DNA of 64,000 bases from Lysobacterales bacterium (GTDB taxonomy: Bacteria; Pseudomonadota; Gammaproteobacteria; Xanthomonadales; Xanthomonadaceae), in NCBI GenBank assembly GCA_014946745.1, contig JADCRD010000001.1, positions 1,734,427-1,798,426 of the forward strand. Reading direction: 5' to 3'. Below, piece by piece: positions 38,079 to 46,367 of the stretch (position 1 is its first letter; every line of letters begins with the position of its first letter). The position numbers and the translations under genes are program-made. The notes under the pieces are model-generated. The model saw only the letters and a list, made by a program, of their open reading frames with translations, ran no database searches and had not been told where the DNA came from.

Positions 38079-38170
38079 GGTGCGGGGGCTCCTTGGGTTT
38101 CGGACCACGCGCCGGACTTTAGCGACCGCAGTGCGGCGAGCGTGTCGAGGTCGTGCGACCGCGACGAATG

Positions 38171-38202
38171 CGCATAGGGTGAGCCGTAGCCCGCCCTATG
38201 CG
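38171..38202. repeat. REP-like hairpin upstream of the DadA-like gene
   Basis: Arms CGCATAGGG (38171-38179) and CCCTATGCG (38194-38202) enclose an imperfect inner stem. The form resembles the GGTGGG/CCCACC palindromes on either side of it. Confidence 0.6.
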
Positions 38203-38224
38203 ATCGTTGCTGCGCGGAGGTGGT

Positions 38225-38242
38225 GGTGGGTCGAGACCCACC
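38225..38242. repeat. GGTGGGTC palindrome abutting the TraB/GumN stop codon
   Basis: GGTGGGTC-GA-GACCCACC is an exact 18-bp palindrome ending one base before the TAA stop of the TraB/GumN gene. It matches the 36801-36818 element in form, size and position. Confidence 0.75.
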
Positions 38243-38243
38243 C

Positions 38244-39128
38244 TTATGGGGTTGGGTCGACGCGTTCGACGCTGTAGCCGCGGGCGCGCAGCAGCTCGAC
38301 CAGGCCGATATCGCCGACGAGATGCAGGGCGCCGACGATGACCAGGGTGTCCTCATCGCCCGCGAGCAGGGCTTCGATCTGCGGCAGCCAGCGGCGATTG
38401 CGGTCTTCGTTGAGCAGCTTGGCGGAAACCGGCGTCTTCTCGACCAGCTCCTCCACCATCAGCCGCTCGATCGCGTCAGCGTCACCCGCACGCCAGAAGC
38501 CGTGCAGCTCGTCAAAGCGCTGAATCATCTCCTCGCGCGGGCGCAGCGACTCCTCCAGCCCGAGGATCTGTTCGTTCATGGGCGCGCCCGAGAGTGCAGC
38601 GATCTGGTCTGCGACGGTCTCCAGCCCGCGGGTGGGCTTGGCGTCGGCTTCGGCGCGCTGCATGAAGTGCATGTCCATGCCCAGCGCCGGGTTGAATCCA
38701 GCCTGCACAATCATCGAAACGGCCAGGTTCAAGGTGATGAACCAGGGCTTCATGCCGTCCGATCCAAGCACGGCCGCTTCGCCCATGAAGGCTTCGAGTT
38801 TCTTGCGGGTGTCTGCCGGCAGCACGGCGCGCAGGCTGCCGCCGTCTTCAAAGCGCGCGGCCTGCATCAGGCCCCGCGACAGATCGGGCGACTTCATCTC
38901 AGCCGGCGCGATCTCGAACACCAGCGCTTCGGCACCGGCATAGGCCTGCTCGATGCTCGGGTCCATCGGATAGTCGCCCTCCTTCAGCATGTGGAAGCTG
39001 CCAAGCAGATGGACTTCGGTCTCGCCTTTCTTCGCGACCCACAGCAGGGGCACGGGACGGGCCAGCGCGGTGGCGGCGAACAGCAGGCCGGCGGCGGTCA
39101 AGGCGAGACGGACGAACAAGCGATTCAT
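38244..39128 (-). CDS. TraB/GumN family protein
   Basis: The 294-residue protein has a signal peptide (MNRLFVRLALTAAGLLFAATALA) and the TraB/GumN hallmarks: VHLLGSFHMLKEGDYP near the start, a VFEIAP segment, and VGALHLVGDIGLVELLRARGY near the C-terminus. The family is thought to be metal-dependent (Tiki-like) peptidases or regulators; GumN is linked to the xanthan cluster in Xanthomonas, but function is poorly defined. ATG 39128 gives the signal peptide. It is 28 bp downstream of the DUF1684 gene and likely in one operon with it and mutL. The stop is TAA, followed by a palindrome. Confidence 0.88.
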   Translation of the reverse strand: MNRLFVRLALTAAGLLFAATALARPVPLLWVAKKGETEVHLLGSFHMLKEGDYPMDPSIEQAYAGAEALVFEIAPAEMKSPDLSRGLMQAARFEDGGSLRAVLPADTRKKLEAFMGEAAVLGSDGMKPWFITLNLAVSMIVQAGFNPALGMDMHFMQRAEADAKPTRGLETVADQIAALSGAPMNEQILGLEESLRPREEMIQRFDELHGFWRAGDADAIERLMVEELVEKTPVSAKLLNEDRNRRWLPQIEALLAGDEDTLVIVGALHLVGDIGLVELLRARGYSVERVDPTP

Positions 39129-39156
39129 AGAGCAGGCTCCAGGCAAGGGTGGCGCG

Positions 39157-40158
39157 TCAGGAAGCGGGACGGTCGGAGGTGTGACCGTAGCGCGCCTCGC
39201 CCGCCGAGACGAACGCGCGAAGGCGGTTCTCGGGCGGCGGCAAGGGACAGGTGCTGAATTCGGTGTAGGCGCAGGGCGGGTTGATCGCACGGTTGAAGTC
39301 GAGCCGCACGCGGCCATCGACCACCTTGTCCGTGTAGAGGAAACGGCCGGCGCCATAGCTTTCGCGACGGTTGCTGCGGTCGGCGAAAATCAGGAACAGC
39401 GCCTCTTGCGGATCGCCCAGCGCTTCGAGCGCGTAGTTCTCGCCCTCGATCTCGAACACGAGCCTTCCCGGATTGGGCATGGGCTCCACCTGACCCAGCA
39501 CATTGACGATCGGAATCGTCTGACCCGGCGGATGCGCTTCGAAGCGGGCTTCGGTGACAAAGCGCGACGCCGGCGCGAACCAGTTCAAGCCCTTGAAGGC
39601 CAACAGCGTGGGCGCCTGCGGGCTGCGCACGCGCAGGGCGTAGCGGCCGCCGCGCTCGATCAGGCCCAGGCTGCCGCCGTCGAAGTCGAGCCGGGTGGGC
39701 GCTTCGGTCGTGTCTGCAAGGACGAGGACCTCGCGGCTCGCGACCTCGGCGCCGTCGCGCAGCACGCGCGCGCCCTCGGCCAGGACAAGCCGCACGGCCA
39801 TCGCTTCGGGCAGGAGTTCGATCCGCCCAAGCCGATCAGGACCCACCGCGAGCCGGACCGCGCTGCCCTCTTCGCTGCCGAGGCTGTGCTCGCCGGGTTC
39901 CAGCCAGTGCAGGCCGACCAGGGCCATCCAGCCGTCCGGGCTGCGCAGGCCCTCCTCGCGCTGGCGGCGGAAGCTCTGCAGCGCTTCGAGCCAGTCCGCA
40001 GGCGGCGCCTGCGTCGTGCCCGCAGGCGGCTCAGAACGCTGCACGCCGGGCGCCGATGCGTCCGCGCGCTCGGGCTGGCGTTCGCCAACGCTGCAGCCCG
40101 ACAGCGCCAGCGCCGAGACGCCCAGCCACACGAGTGATACGCACATGCTTCGATGCAT
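39157..40158 (-). CDS. DUF1684 lipoprotein
   Basis: The 333-residue protein starts with a lipoprotein signal (LGVSALALSGC, lipobox LSGC) and a Pro/Ala-rich linker. The DUF1684 domain follows: WMALVGLHWLEPGEHSLGS, LNWFAPASRFVTEARFE, GRFLYTDKVVDGRVRLDFNRAINPPCAY and a C-terminal CPLPPPENRL. DUF1684 proteins are widespread, without known activity. The start lies 3 bp after the mutL stop codon, so it is almost certainly co-transcribed with mutL. An in-frame ATG four codons later is the alternative start. Confidence 0.85.
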   Translation of the reverse strand: MHRSMCVSLVWLGVSALALSGCSVGERQPERADASAPGVQRSEPPAGTTQAPPADWLEALQSFRRQREEGLRSPDGWMALVGLHWLEPGEHSLGSEEGSAVRLAVGPDRLGRIELLPEAMAVRLVLAEGARVLRDGAEVASREVLVLADTTEAPTRLDFDGGSLGLIERGGRYALRVRSPQAPTLLAFKGLNWFAPASRFVTEARFEAHPPGQTIPIVNVLGQVEPMPNPGRLVFEIEGENYALEALGDPQEALFLIFADRSNRRESYGAGRFLYTDKVVDGRVRLDFNRAINPPCAYTEFSTCPLPPPENRLRAFVSAGEARYGHTSDRPAS

Positions 40159-40161
40159 CGC

Positions 40162-42024
40162 TCAGCGCCCCCGCAGAAACAGTTTGTCGAGCTCGGCCAC
40201 GCTGAGTTGTGTCCAGGTCGGCCGGCCGTGGTTGCACTGGCCGCTGCGCTCGGTGGCCTCCATGTCGCGCAGCAGTGCATTCATCTCGGCCACCGTGAGC
40301 TGGCGATTGGCGCGCACCGAAGTGTGGCAGGCCAGGGTCGACAGCAGCGCGTTGCCGGCCTCCTCGATGCGCCGCGTGCGGCCGTGCTCGGCAAGGTCCG
40401 ACAGCACATCCAGCACCAGCTGCTTGGCATCGGCGCCGGCCAGCAGCACCGGCACGCTGCGGATGCTGAGCGACTGCGGGCCGGTGCGCTGCAGTTCGAT
40501 GCCGAGCGCGGCCAGCGCTTCAGCTTCGCCCTCGGCGAGATCCGCCTCGCGCTCGCTGATGGCCAGCTCGATCGGCACCAGCAGCGGCTGCGCGCGAATG
40601 CCCTCGCCTTCGCGCTGGCCCTTGAGCCGCTCATAGGTGATGCGCTCGTGGGCGGCGTGCATGTCGACCAGCACCAGGCCCTGCGCGTTCTGCGCGAGCA
40701 CGTAGACGCCGTGCAGCTGGGCCAGGGCGTAGCCCAGCGGCGGCGCCTGGCTGGGGTCCTGCTGCGGCAGCGGATTCGCCGGCGTGGACGGAGCCCCATA
40801 GAGCGCGCCGTAGGCGGCGATCTGCTCGCGCAGCGGCATGCCGACCTGCTGCGGACGCTGACCGAAGCCGGCCGACTGCAGGCCGTAGCCAACGGGTCCG
40901 ACACCCGGGGCCTGGGCGGAACGCTCGGCAAACGCCCCGACCATCGGCGTCGCTTGAAACTCGACTGCAGGCCCGTTCACAGCGCTGCCACCGGGCTCGC
41001 CACCCTGCCCCACGGCCAGCGCACCGGCGCGCGTCCCGGCCAGCGCCTCGTGCAGGCTGCGGAAGATGAACTCGTGCACCAAACGGCCGTCGCGGAAGCG
41101 CACCTCATGCTTGGCCGGATGCACGTTGACGTCGACCTTGCGCGGATCGATCTCCAGAAACAGCACGAAGGCCGGATGGCGGCCGTGGTAGAGCACATCG
41201 GCATAGGCCTGCTTGACCGCATGCGCGACCAGCCGATCCTTGACGTGGCGACCGTTGACGAAGAAGAACTGCTGATCGGCCTGGCTGCGCGAGGCCGTTG
41301 GCAGGCCCACCCAGCCGTGCAGGCGCAGGCCCGCGGCCTCGTGCTCGATGCGCAGCGCGCCGCGGGCGAAGTCCTCGCCCAGCGCCTCCGACAAGCGCTT
41401 GCCCAGGCTGGTCTCGTCCTCGACCGGACGGTAGTGCTTGCTGATGCGGCCGTTGTGCTTGAGCTTGAGCTCCACCTGCATGCGCGCCAGCGCCAGCGTG
41501 CGCACGAGGTCCTCGGCATGGCCGTACTCGGTGCGCTCGGCGCGCAGGAACTTGCGTCGCGCCGGAACGCTGTAGAACAGATCGCGCACTTCGATGGTGG
41601 TGCCCGGCGGATGCGCGGCGGGCTCGGGCGCGCGCAGGCGGCCGCCTTCGACCTCAACGCGCGTCGCCGTGGCCTGCTGTGTGGGGCGCGAGGTGATGCT
41701 GAACTTGGAGACGGCGGCGATCGAGGGCAGCGCCTCGCCGCGGAAGCCGAGGGTGCCGACCTGCTCCAGATCTTCCAGCGACGCAATCTTGCTGGTGGCA
41801 TGCCGCGACAGCGCCAGCGGCAGCTCCTCGGCGGGAATGCCACAGCCATCGTCGCGGATACGGATCAGACGGATGCCGCCCTCTTCCAGATCGATCTCGA
41901 CCCGCGAGGCGCCGGCATCGATGGCGTTCTCCAGCAGCTCTTTGATCACCGAGGCCGGACGCTCGACGACTTCGCCGGCGGCGATCTGGTTGATCAGGGT
42001 GTCGGGCAGCAGCTGGATGGGCAC
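40162..42024 (-). CDS. mutL: DNA mismatch repair protein MutL
   Basis: MutL couples MutS mismatch recognition to strand removal. The 620-residue protein has a GHKL ATPase domain ([39 protein letters not shown]), a Pro/Gly/Gln-rich linker (~335-425) and a C-terminal dimerisation domain. The C-terminus carries DMHAAHER...[12 protein letters not shown] and QCNHGRPTW, close to the metal-binding motifs of endonuclease-type MutL; the usual DQHA has Met in place of Gln. This suggests strand-nicking MutL rather than the E. coli MutH-dependent kind. Followed in the same direction by the DUF1684 and TraB genes. Confidence 0.95.
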   Translation of the reverse strand: MPIQLLPDTLINQIAAGEVVERPASVIKELLENAIDAGASRVEIDLEEGGIRLIRIRDDGCGIPAEELPLALSRHATSKIASLEDLEQVGTLGFRGEALPSIAAVSKFSITSRPTQQATATRVEVEGGRLRAPEPAAHPPGTTIEVRDLFYSVPARRKFLRAERTEYGHAEDLVRTLALARMQVELKLKHNGRISKHYRPVEDETSLGKRLSEALGEDFARGALRIEHEAAGLRLHGWVGLPTASRSQADQQFFFVNGRHVKDRLVAHAVKQAYADVLYHGRHPAFVLFLEIDPRKVDVNVHPAKHEVRFRDGRLVHEFIFRSLHEALAGTRAGALAVGQGGEPGGSAVNGPAVEFQATPMVGAFAERSAQAPGVGPVGYGLQSAGFGQRPQQVGMPLREQIAAYGALYGAPSTPANPLPQQDPSQAPPLGYALAQLHGVYVLAQNAQGLVLVDMHAAHERITYERLKGQREGEGIRAQPLLVPIELAISEREADLAEGEAEALAALGIELQRTGPQSLSIRSVPVLLAGADAKQLVLDVLSDLAEHGRTRRIEEAGNALLSTLACHTSVRANRQLTVAEMNALLRDMEATERSGQCNHGRPTWTQLSVAELDKLFLRGR

Positions 42025-42101
42025 GGCGAGCGGCAGTCGGAATGCGGCCCGTCATGATACGCGGCTGCGGGCGCCGGGCCCGCAGCCGCGCGGTGGATCC
42101 A

Positions 42102-44342
42102 TCAGTAGCGCAGATCCAGGCTCAGGAAGAACTGCCGCGGCGCGCCGGCCAGCAGGGTGTAGTTCAAGCCCTCGGGGTCGCTGGTGACGAAGCCGTTGCT
42201 GCCGACCGTGGAGAAGTACTGTTTGTCCAACAGATTGGACACGTTGAAGGCGAGCTGCAGGCTCTTGAATCCAGCGACCTCTTCCCAGGTGTAGGCGAGG
42301 CTGGCATCCATCAGCCAGAAGCCGGGCACCTTGCTGTCGTTGGTGTAGGTGATGAAACGCTCGTCGGTGTACTTGCCGCCGATCGATGCCTCAAGCCCGC
42401 CTGCGCGATAGCTCAACTCGGAGGCGAACAGCAGCTCCGGCGCATCGACCACGCGCTTGCCGCTGACCGCCACCCGGGTCTGGCCGTCGAGGTAGTCGGA
42501 GCGGTACTCCGAGCGGTTGTGCGACAGCGAGTTGAACCACTCGATCGACTCGCCGGCGCGCAGCACCAGGGTGGCCTCGGCGCCGCGTGAGCGCACGTCG
42601 CCGACGTTGGCGAAGGAAGACGGGCAGCCGACGATGCCGGCGCAGCGTGCGATCGACAGCAGGCGGTTCTGGAAGTCGACGCTGTACACCGCCAGCGAGG
42701 CCTGGTAGGCCTCAGCGCTCATGCGCAGGCCCAGTTCGACGGTGTCCGAGGTTTCCGGCTGCAGGCTGTCGGCGAAGGTGTTGAAGGCCGTCTGGCTGGT
42801 GCTGAAGGGGCCGTTGACGCCGCCGCGAAAGGCCGACAGGTTTTCGGTGTAGGAAGCGAACAGCTCCATGCCTTCCGCCAGGCCGTAGCGCAGACCGGCC
42901 TGCGGCAGGAAGCTGTCCTTGGCGACGATGCGGCCACCGGCACGGCCGCCGATCAGGTTGGTCGAGCGCACTTCGACCTCGGTGCCCTTGAAGCCGATAT
43001 CGGCGGTCAGGCGACCGTCGAGCAGGTCGATGCGATCGCTCAGCCAGTACTGCATCGTCTCGATGTCGAAGCGCTGGCGGAACACGCGGAGATCAGGATC
43101 GCGATAGAAGAAGATCCGGTCCGGCGCGCCGCTCAGGAAATAGAAATTGCGCTGCAGGCCGTGCACATTGTCCTCGCGCCACACGCCGGCGCTGAGGGTG
43201 TGCGCATCCAGCACCAGGCTCAGGCTGGGAATCAGGCCCGAGCGCTCGATGTCGTATTCGGTGGTGCGGATCGAGATCGGCACGGCCGCGGACGAAGCCG
43301 TGTAGGGCGTCGCCCACTGGCCCTGGCCGTCGTTGCGGTGGTAGTAGCCGAGCAGCTGCAGCGCCAGCGCATCGCTCGCCTGCCAGTCGAGGCTGAGCGA
43401 GGCGAGATCGTCGTCGCGCAGGCCGCGGCCCAGGTAGTAGGCATCGTCCAGCGAGTTGACTCGGCCGCTGAACTGGCCGCGCGCCGCGTTCAGGGCGCGC
43501 TGCCAGTCCGGGGCGTAGTTGTCCCAGTCCCAGCCCAGACGCCGCTGCGATTCCAGCGAGAGATCGCCGTAGTCGGTCTCCTGCCGGCGCGAGGTCGCCG
43601 CGTAGACGCTGAGCATCCACGCATCGCCGGCCGCGACCGCTTTGCCGTTGAACTGCCACTGCTCCTGCGGACCGTCACCCTTCCATTTGTCGGTGCTGGC
43701 GTACGCGCCGCTGAAGAAGGCCGACAGGCCGCCGCGCTCGCCGGTGTCCACGCTCAGCAGGCTGCGCTGGGCGGAGTCGCTGCCCAGCATCTGCGAGACG
43801 CGCAGCTCGGGGTCGCGCGCTGGCATACGGGTGAAGAACTGGGCCGTGCCGCCGAGGTTGCTGGTCGAGGCCGTGCTGATCGCGCCCGCGCCCTGGGCCA
43901 GTTCGACGCGCTCGACGTTCTCGGACAGCACAGCACGGCTGATGTGCAGGCCGTTGTGGTTGCCGTAGCTCATGTCGCCGAGAGGGATGCCGTCGAGGGT
44001 GAAACCCAGCTGGTTCTGGTTGAAGCCGCGCACCGTGATGCGGGTCGACCACTCATAGGCGCCGAAAGGGTCGGAGGACGTGAAGTTCACCCCCGGCAGG
44101 CGGCTCATCACCTTCAGCGGGCTGGTGCCCGGCGCGCTGCGTTCGAGCTCGGGGAGGGCCAGGGCCTGCACTTGGCGGGTTTCGCCCTCGCCGATGACAG
44201 AGATGACGTCCAGCTCACGTGCAGTGGCGGCCAGATCGGCCGCGGCATCGGCATGGACGAGGCCGGCCTGCAGGGCCAGCGCAATGGACAGCGACAACAG
44301 ATGGATTCGGTTCACGGGGGAGGTCTTCAATCGAGTCGCCAT
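42102..44342 (-). CDS. TonB-dependent outer membrane receptor
   Basis: The ~746-residue protein has a signal peptide (IHLLSLSIALALQAGLVHA), a TonB-box-like ELDVISVIGEG, and a plug domain (LPGVNFTSSDPFGAYEWSTRITVRGFNQNQLGFTLDGIP, ERVELAQGAGAISTAS). The 22-stranded barrel ends in SLDLRY, with the terminal aromatic residue needed for BAM assembly. The substrate is not evident; the divergent glucokinase gene hints at a sugar, but the plug resembles siderophore/vitamin-type receptors as well. ATG 44342 was chosen; a GTG at 44315 is an alternative nearer the signal peptide. Confidence 0.9.
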   Translation of the reverse strand: MATRLKTSPVNRIHLLSLSIALALQAGLVHADAAADLAATARELDVISVIGEGETRQVQALALPELERSAPGTSPLKVMSRLPGVNFTSSDPFGAYEWSTRITVRGFNQNQLGFTLDGIPLGDMSYGNHNGLHISRAVLSENVERVELAQGAGAISTASTSNLGGTAQFFTRMPARDPELRVSQMLGSDSAQRSLLSVDTGERGGLSAFFSGAYASTDKWKGDGPQEQWQFNGKAVAAGDAWMLSVYAATSRRQETDYGDLSLESQRRLGWDWDNYAPDWQRALNAARGQFSGRVNSLDDAYYLGRGLRDDDLASLSLDWQASDALALQLLGYYHRNDGQGQWATPYTASSAAVPISIRTTEYDIERSGLIPSLSLVLDAHTLSAGVWREDNVHGLQRNFYFLSGAPDRIFFYRDPDLRVFRQRFDIETMQYWLSDRIDLLDGRLTADIGFKGTEVEVRSTNLIGGRAGGRIVAKDSFLPQAGLRYGLAEGMELFASYTENLSAFRGGVNGPFSTSQTAFNTFADSLQPETSDTVELGLRMSAEAYQASLAVYSVDFQNRLLSIARCAGIVGCPSSFANVGDVRSRGAEATLVLRAGESIEWFNSLSHNRSEYRSDYLDGQTRVAVSGKRVVDAPELLFASELSYRAGGLEASIGGKYTDERFITYTNDSKVPGFWLMDASLAYTWEEVAGFKSLQLAFNVSNLLDKQYFSTVGSNGFVTSDPEGLNYTLLAGAPRQFFLSLDLRY

Positions 44343-44496
44343 GCCTTGGAATGAAGACCGTCGGCGGATGGCGTCGCGCAGCGGCCTGAGCGCAGCCACG
44401 GGCCGCGCGCCGCGCACACTGCCCTGCTGGATTGACGGCACGGCGACATCTGGACGTCAGTTAGTTGACACTGAAGCTAGGCGTGAGTGTGGCCGT

Positions 44497-44508
44497 GCAT
44501 ACGTATGC
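44497..44508. promoter_or_regulatory. Palindrome between the TonB-dependent receptor and glk genes
   Basis: GCATACGTATGC is an exact 12-bp palindrome with a central CG, the symmetry common to LacI-family operators. It lies in the 256-bp divergent gap, 91 bp upstream of glk and 155 bp from the receptor start. A TTGACA hexamer occurs at 44465-44470 without an obvious -10 partner. Operator function is conjecture. Confidence 0.35.
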
Positions 44509-44598
44509 GCGAGGCCCGAACGCGTCAGGCTGCTGGCTTGCAGACGGAATGCGGCTACTCTTCGCCGCTTACGCAAACGCACCCTGTGCAGGATTCCC

Positions 44599-45573
44599 AT
44601 GGGCCTGATCCACACCCTGGCCGCCGATGTCGGTGGCACCAATGCACGGCTCGCCTGGGTCGAAGTCGATGCCAGCGGCGCCAGTGCGCCGATGGTGCTG
44701 TCGGCGCAGGCCTACCGCTGCGCTGACTTTAGCGGGCTGCCCGCGATCATCGAGCGCTTTCTGGTCGAGCATCCCGGGCGACCTGCGGCGCTCGCGCTGG
44801 CCTGTGCGGGCTTGCGACACGGCCGCGAGGTGATCAATCGCAATCTGCCCTGGCGGCTCATGCTCGATCCGCTGGAAGCGCTTGCCGGCGACGCGCCGCT
44901 GCACCTGAGCAACGATTTCGAGGCGCTGGCGCGAGCCACCCGCTGGGTCGCAGCGGATGCTGGCCAAAGCCTGTTCGAGGGCGCCGGTGCTGCCACGCGC
45001 GCGCCGGTGCTGGTGCTCGGGCCCGGCACCGGACTGGGCGCAGCCCTGCGCGTACCGGTCGGACAGGGCGAAGTCGTGGTGCCGACGGAAGGCGGACAGG
45101 CCGGCTTTGCGCCGGCCACCGATCTGGAGTCCGCGGTGCTTGACCTGCTCCGCGACGAGCTTGGACACGTGTGTACCGAGTCCGTGCTGTCTGGCCCCGG
45201 GCTGCTGCGTCTGTACCGCGCGCTTGCGCTGCTGCGCGATCAGCCCGCGGCGCTGGACACGCCCGAAGCGGTCGGCAGCGCAGCCCTGGCCGGCGATGAG
45301 GATCTGGCGGTTGAAGCGGTGCGGGTGTTCTGGGGCGCGCTCGCCAGCGTCTGCGGAAACTCGGTGCTGGGCCTGGGCGCGTATGGCGGTGTGCTGCTCG
45401 CCGGCGGCATCCTGCCGCGACTCATGCCGCTGTTCGACGCTCAGGCGTTCGCTCGACGTTTCTGCGACAAGGGCGGCTTGTCACCCGTGTTGGCCCAGGT
45501 GCCTGTGCGTCTCATCGAGCATGGCCAGCTGGGTATCGTCGGCGCGGCGATGGCGGCGAGCACGCGCGTCTAA
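44599..45573 (+). CDS. glk: Glucokinase
   Basis: The enzyme phosphorylates glucose to glucose-6-phosphate with ATP. The 324-residue protein belongs to the bacterial Glk family (Pfam glucokinase): LAADVGGTNARLAWVEV (phosphate 1), LSNDFEALARA with the catalytic Asp, LVLGPGTGLGAALRVP, VPTEGGQAGFAP, CTESVLSGPGLLRLY, and GGVLLAGGILPRL (adenosine site). ATG 44599 is preceded by CAGGA at good spacing; the frame is open upstream but unrelated. It diverges from the TonB-dependent receptor, suggesting shared control. Confidence 0.93.
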   Translation: MGLIHTLAADVGGTNARLAWVEVDASGASAPMVLSAQAYRCADFSGLPAIIERFLVEHPGRPAALALACAGLRHGREVINRNLPWRLMLDPLEALAGDAPLHLSNDFEALARATRWVAADAGQSLFEGAGAATRAPVLVLGPGTGLGAALRVPVGQGEVVVPTEGGQAGFAPATDLESAVLDLLRDELGHVCTESVLSGPGLLRLYRALALLRDQPAALDTPEAVGSAALAGDEDLAVEAVRVFWGALASVCGNSVLGLGAYGGVLLAGGILPRLMPLFDAQAFARRFCDKGGLSPVLAQVPVRLIEHGQLGIVGAAMAASTRV

Positions 45574-45841
45574 CTGCCGCAGCCCTGCGGCCGCGCGGGG
45601 CTCAGGCGGCAATGCGCCTCGGAACCTGTCCTGACCACCACGCCTCGCGCGGTTGCCCGCACCTTGCGTCCACGCCGCGGGCTCGACCGAAGCGCGTCAA
45701 GAACAGATCCCGGGCGGTGAGCACGCCACGCCGCTCGCGCTGCCATCCACACGCACTTTCAGACGATTCAGGGACGACTCCCGGTCGTCCCGTGAGGACA
45801 GGAGGCCGCGCTGAGCCAGAACCCGCGGCCGCGGAGAGCTC

Positions 45842-46309
45842 TCAGGCAGCGATCTGCAGAACGTCGACCAGCCGGCGCTCGATATCGATCAGATCCGGGA
45901 TGTACGAGTACTCGTCGCGCAGCAGCACGCGCATCAGCGCGCCGGCCGGCAGCTCGCCTTCATCGGCGGGGATCAGCGCGTCCGCCGACACCGTGGTCAG
46001 TCGCGGGAAGCCTTGGGTCAGCAGGCAGAAGTACGGCAGACGGGAATGCCCGCCCAAGGCGCGCAGCACCGCGACCTTGGCGCCGAGTTCGCCCTCGCCC
46101 TGCGCCAGTCCGGCAAGACGCGAGAACGACACCAGCGGAAGCCGCCAGCCGCGCCAGCGCAGGCGGCCGAGCACCCAGTTCGGCGCCTCGGGCAAGGCTT
46201 CTGGCTCGGCGAACGTGATGATCTCCGCGATGTTGGCATTGGGCAGCAGCAGGCGCCCACCGGTGACCGAGATGGTGACGCCGCGGATGTCTTTGCGTTC
46301 GTTGCTCAT
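45842..46309 (-). CDS. chpC: CheW-like adaptor of the Pil-Chp system
   Basis: The 155-residue protein is a single CheW-like domain: LLLPNANIAEIITFAEPEALP at the start, WVLGRLRWRGWRLPLVSFSRLAG, and PYFCLLTQGFPRLTTVS. CheW proteins link chemoreceptors to the CheA kinase. Its place after chpB at the end of the pil-chp block matches ChpC of Pseudomonas aeruginosa, a second adaptor besides PilI. The gap 45574-45841, between it and the convergent glk gene, shows nothing notable. Confidence 0.82.
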   Translation of the reverse strand: MSNERKDIRGVTISVTGGRLLLPNANIAEIITFAEPEALPEAPNWVLGRLRWRGWRLPLVSFSRLAGLAQGEGELGAKVAVLRALGGHSRLPYFCLLTQGFPRLTTVSADALIPADEGELPAGALMRVLLRDEYSYIPDLIDIERRLVDVLQIAA

Positions 46310-46367
46310 GGACTGCCCTTGCGGAAACTGCGAGCGCGCCGCGCACGCTCATGGAGAGTATCGGGCC

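Noticed and set aside
40153-42057. 634-codon open frame opposite mutL
   Set aside because: Same reason: complete overlap with a conserved gene and no recognisable motif.
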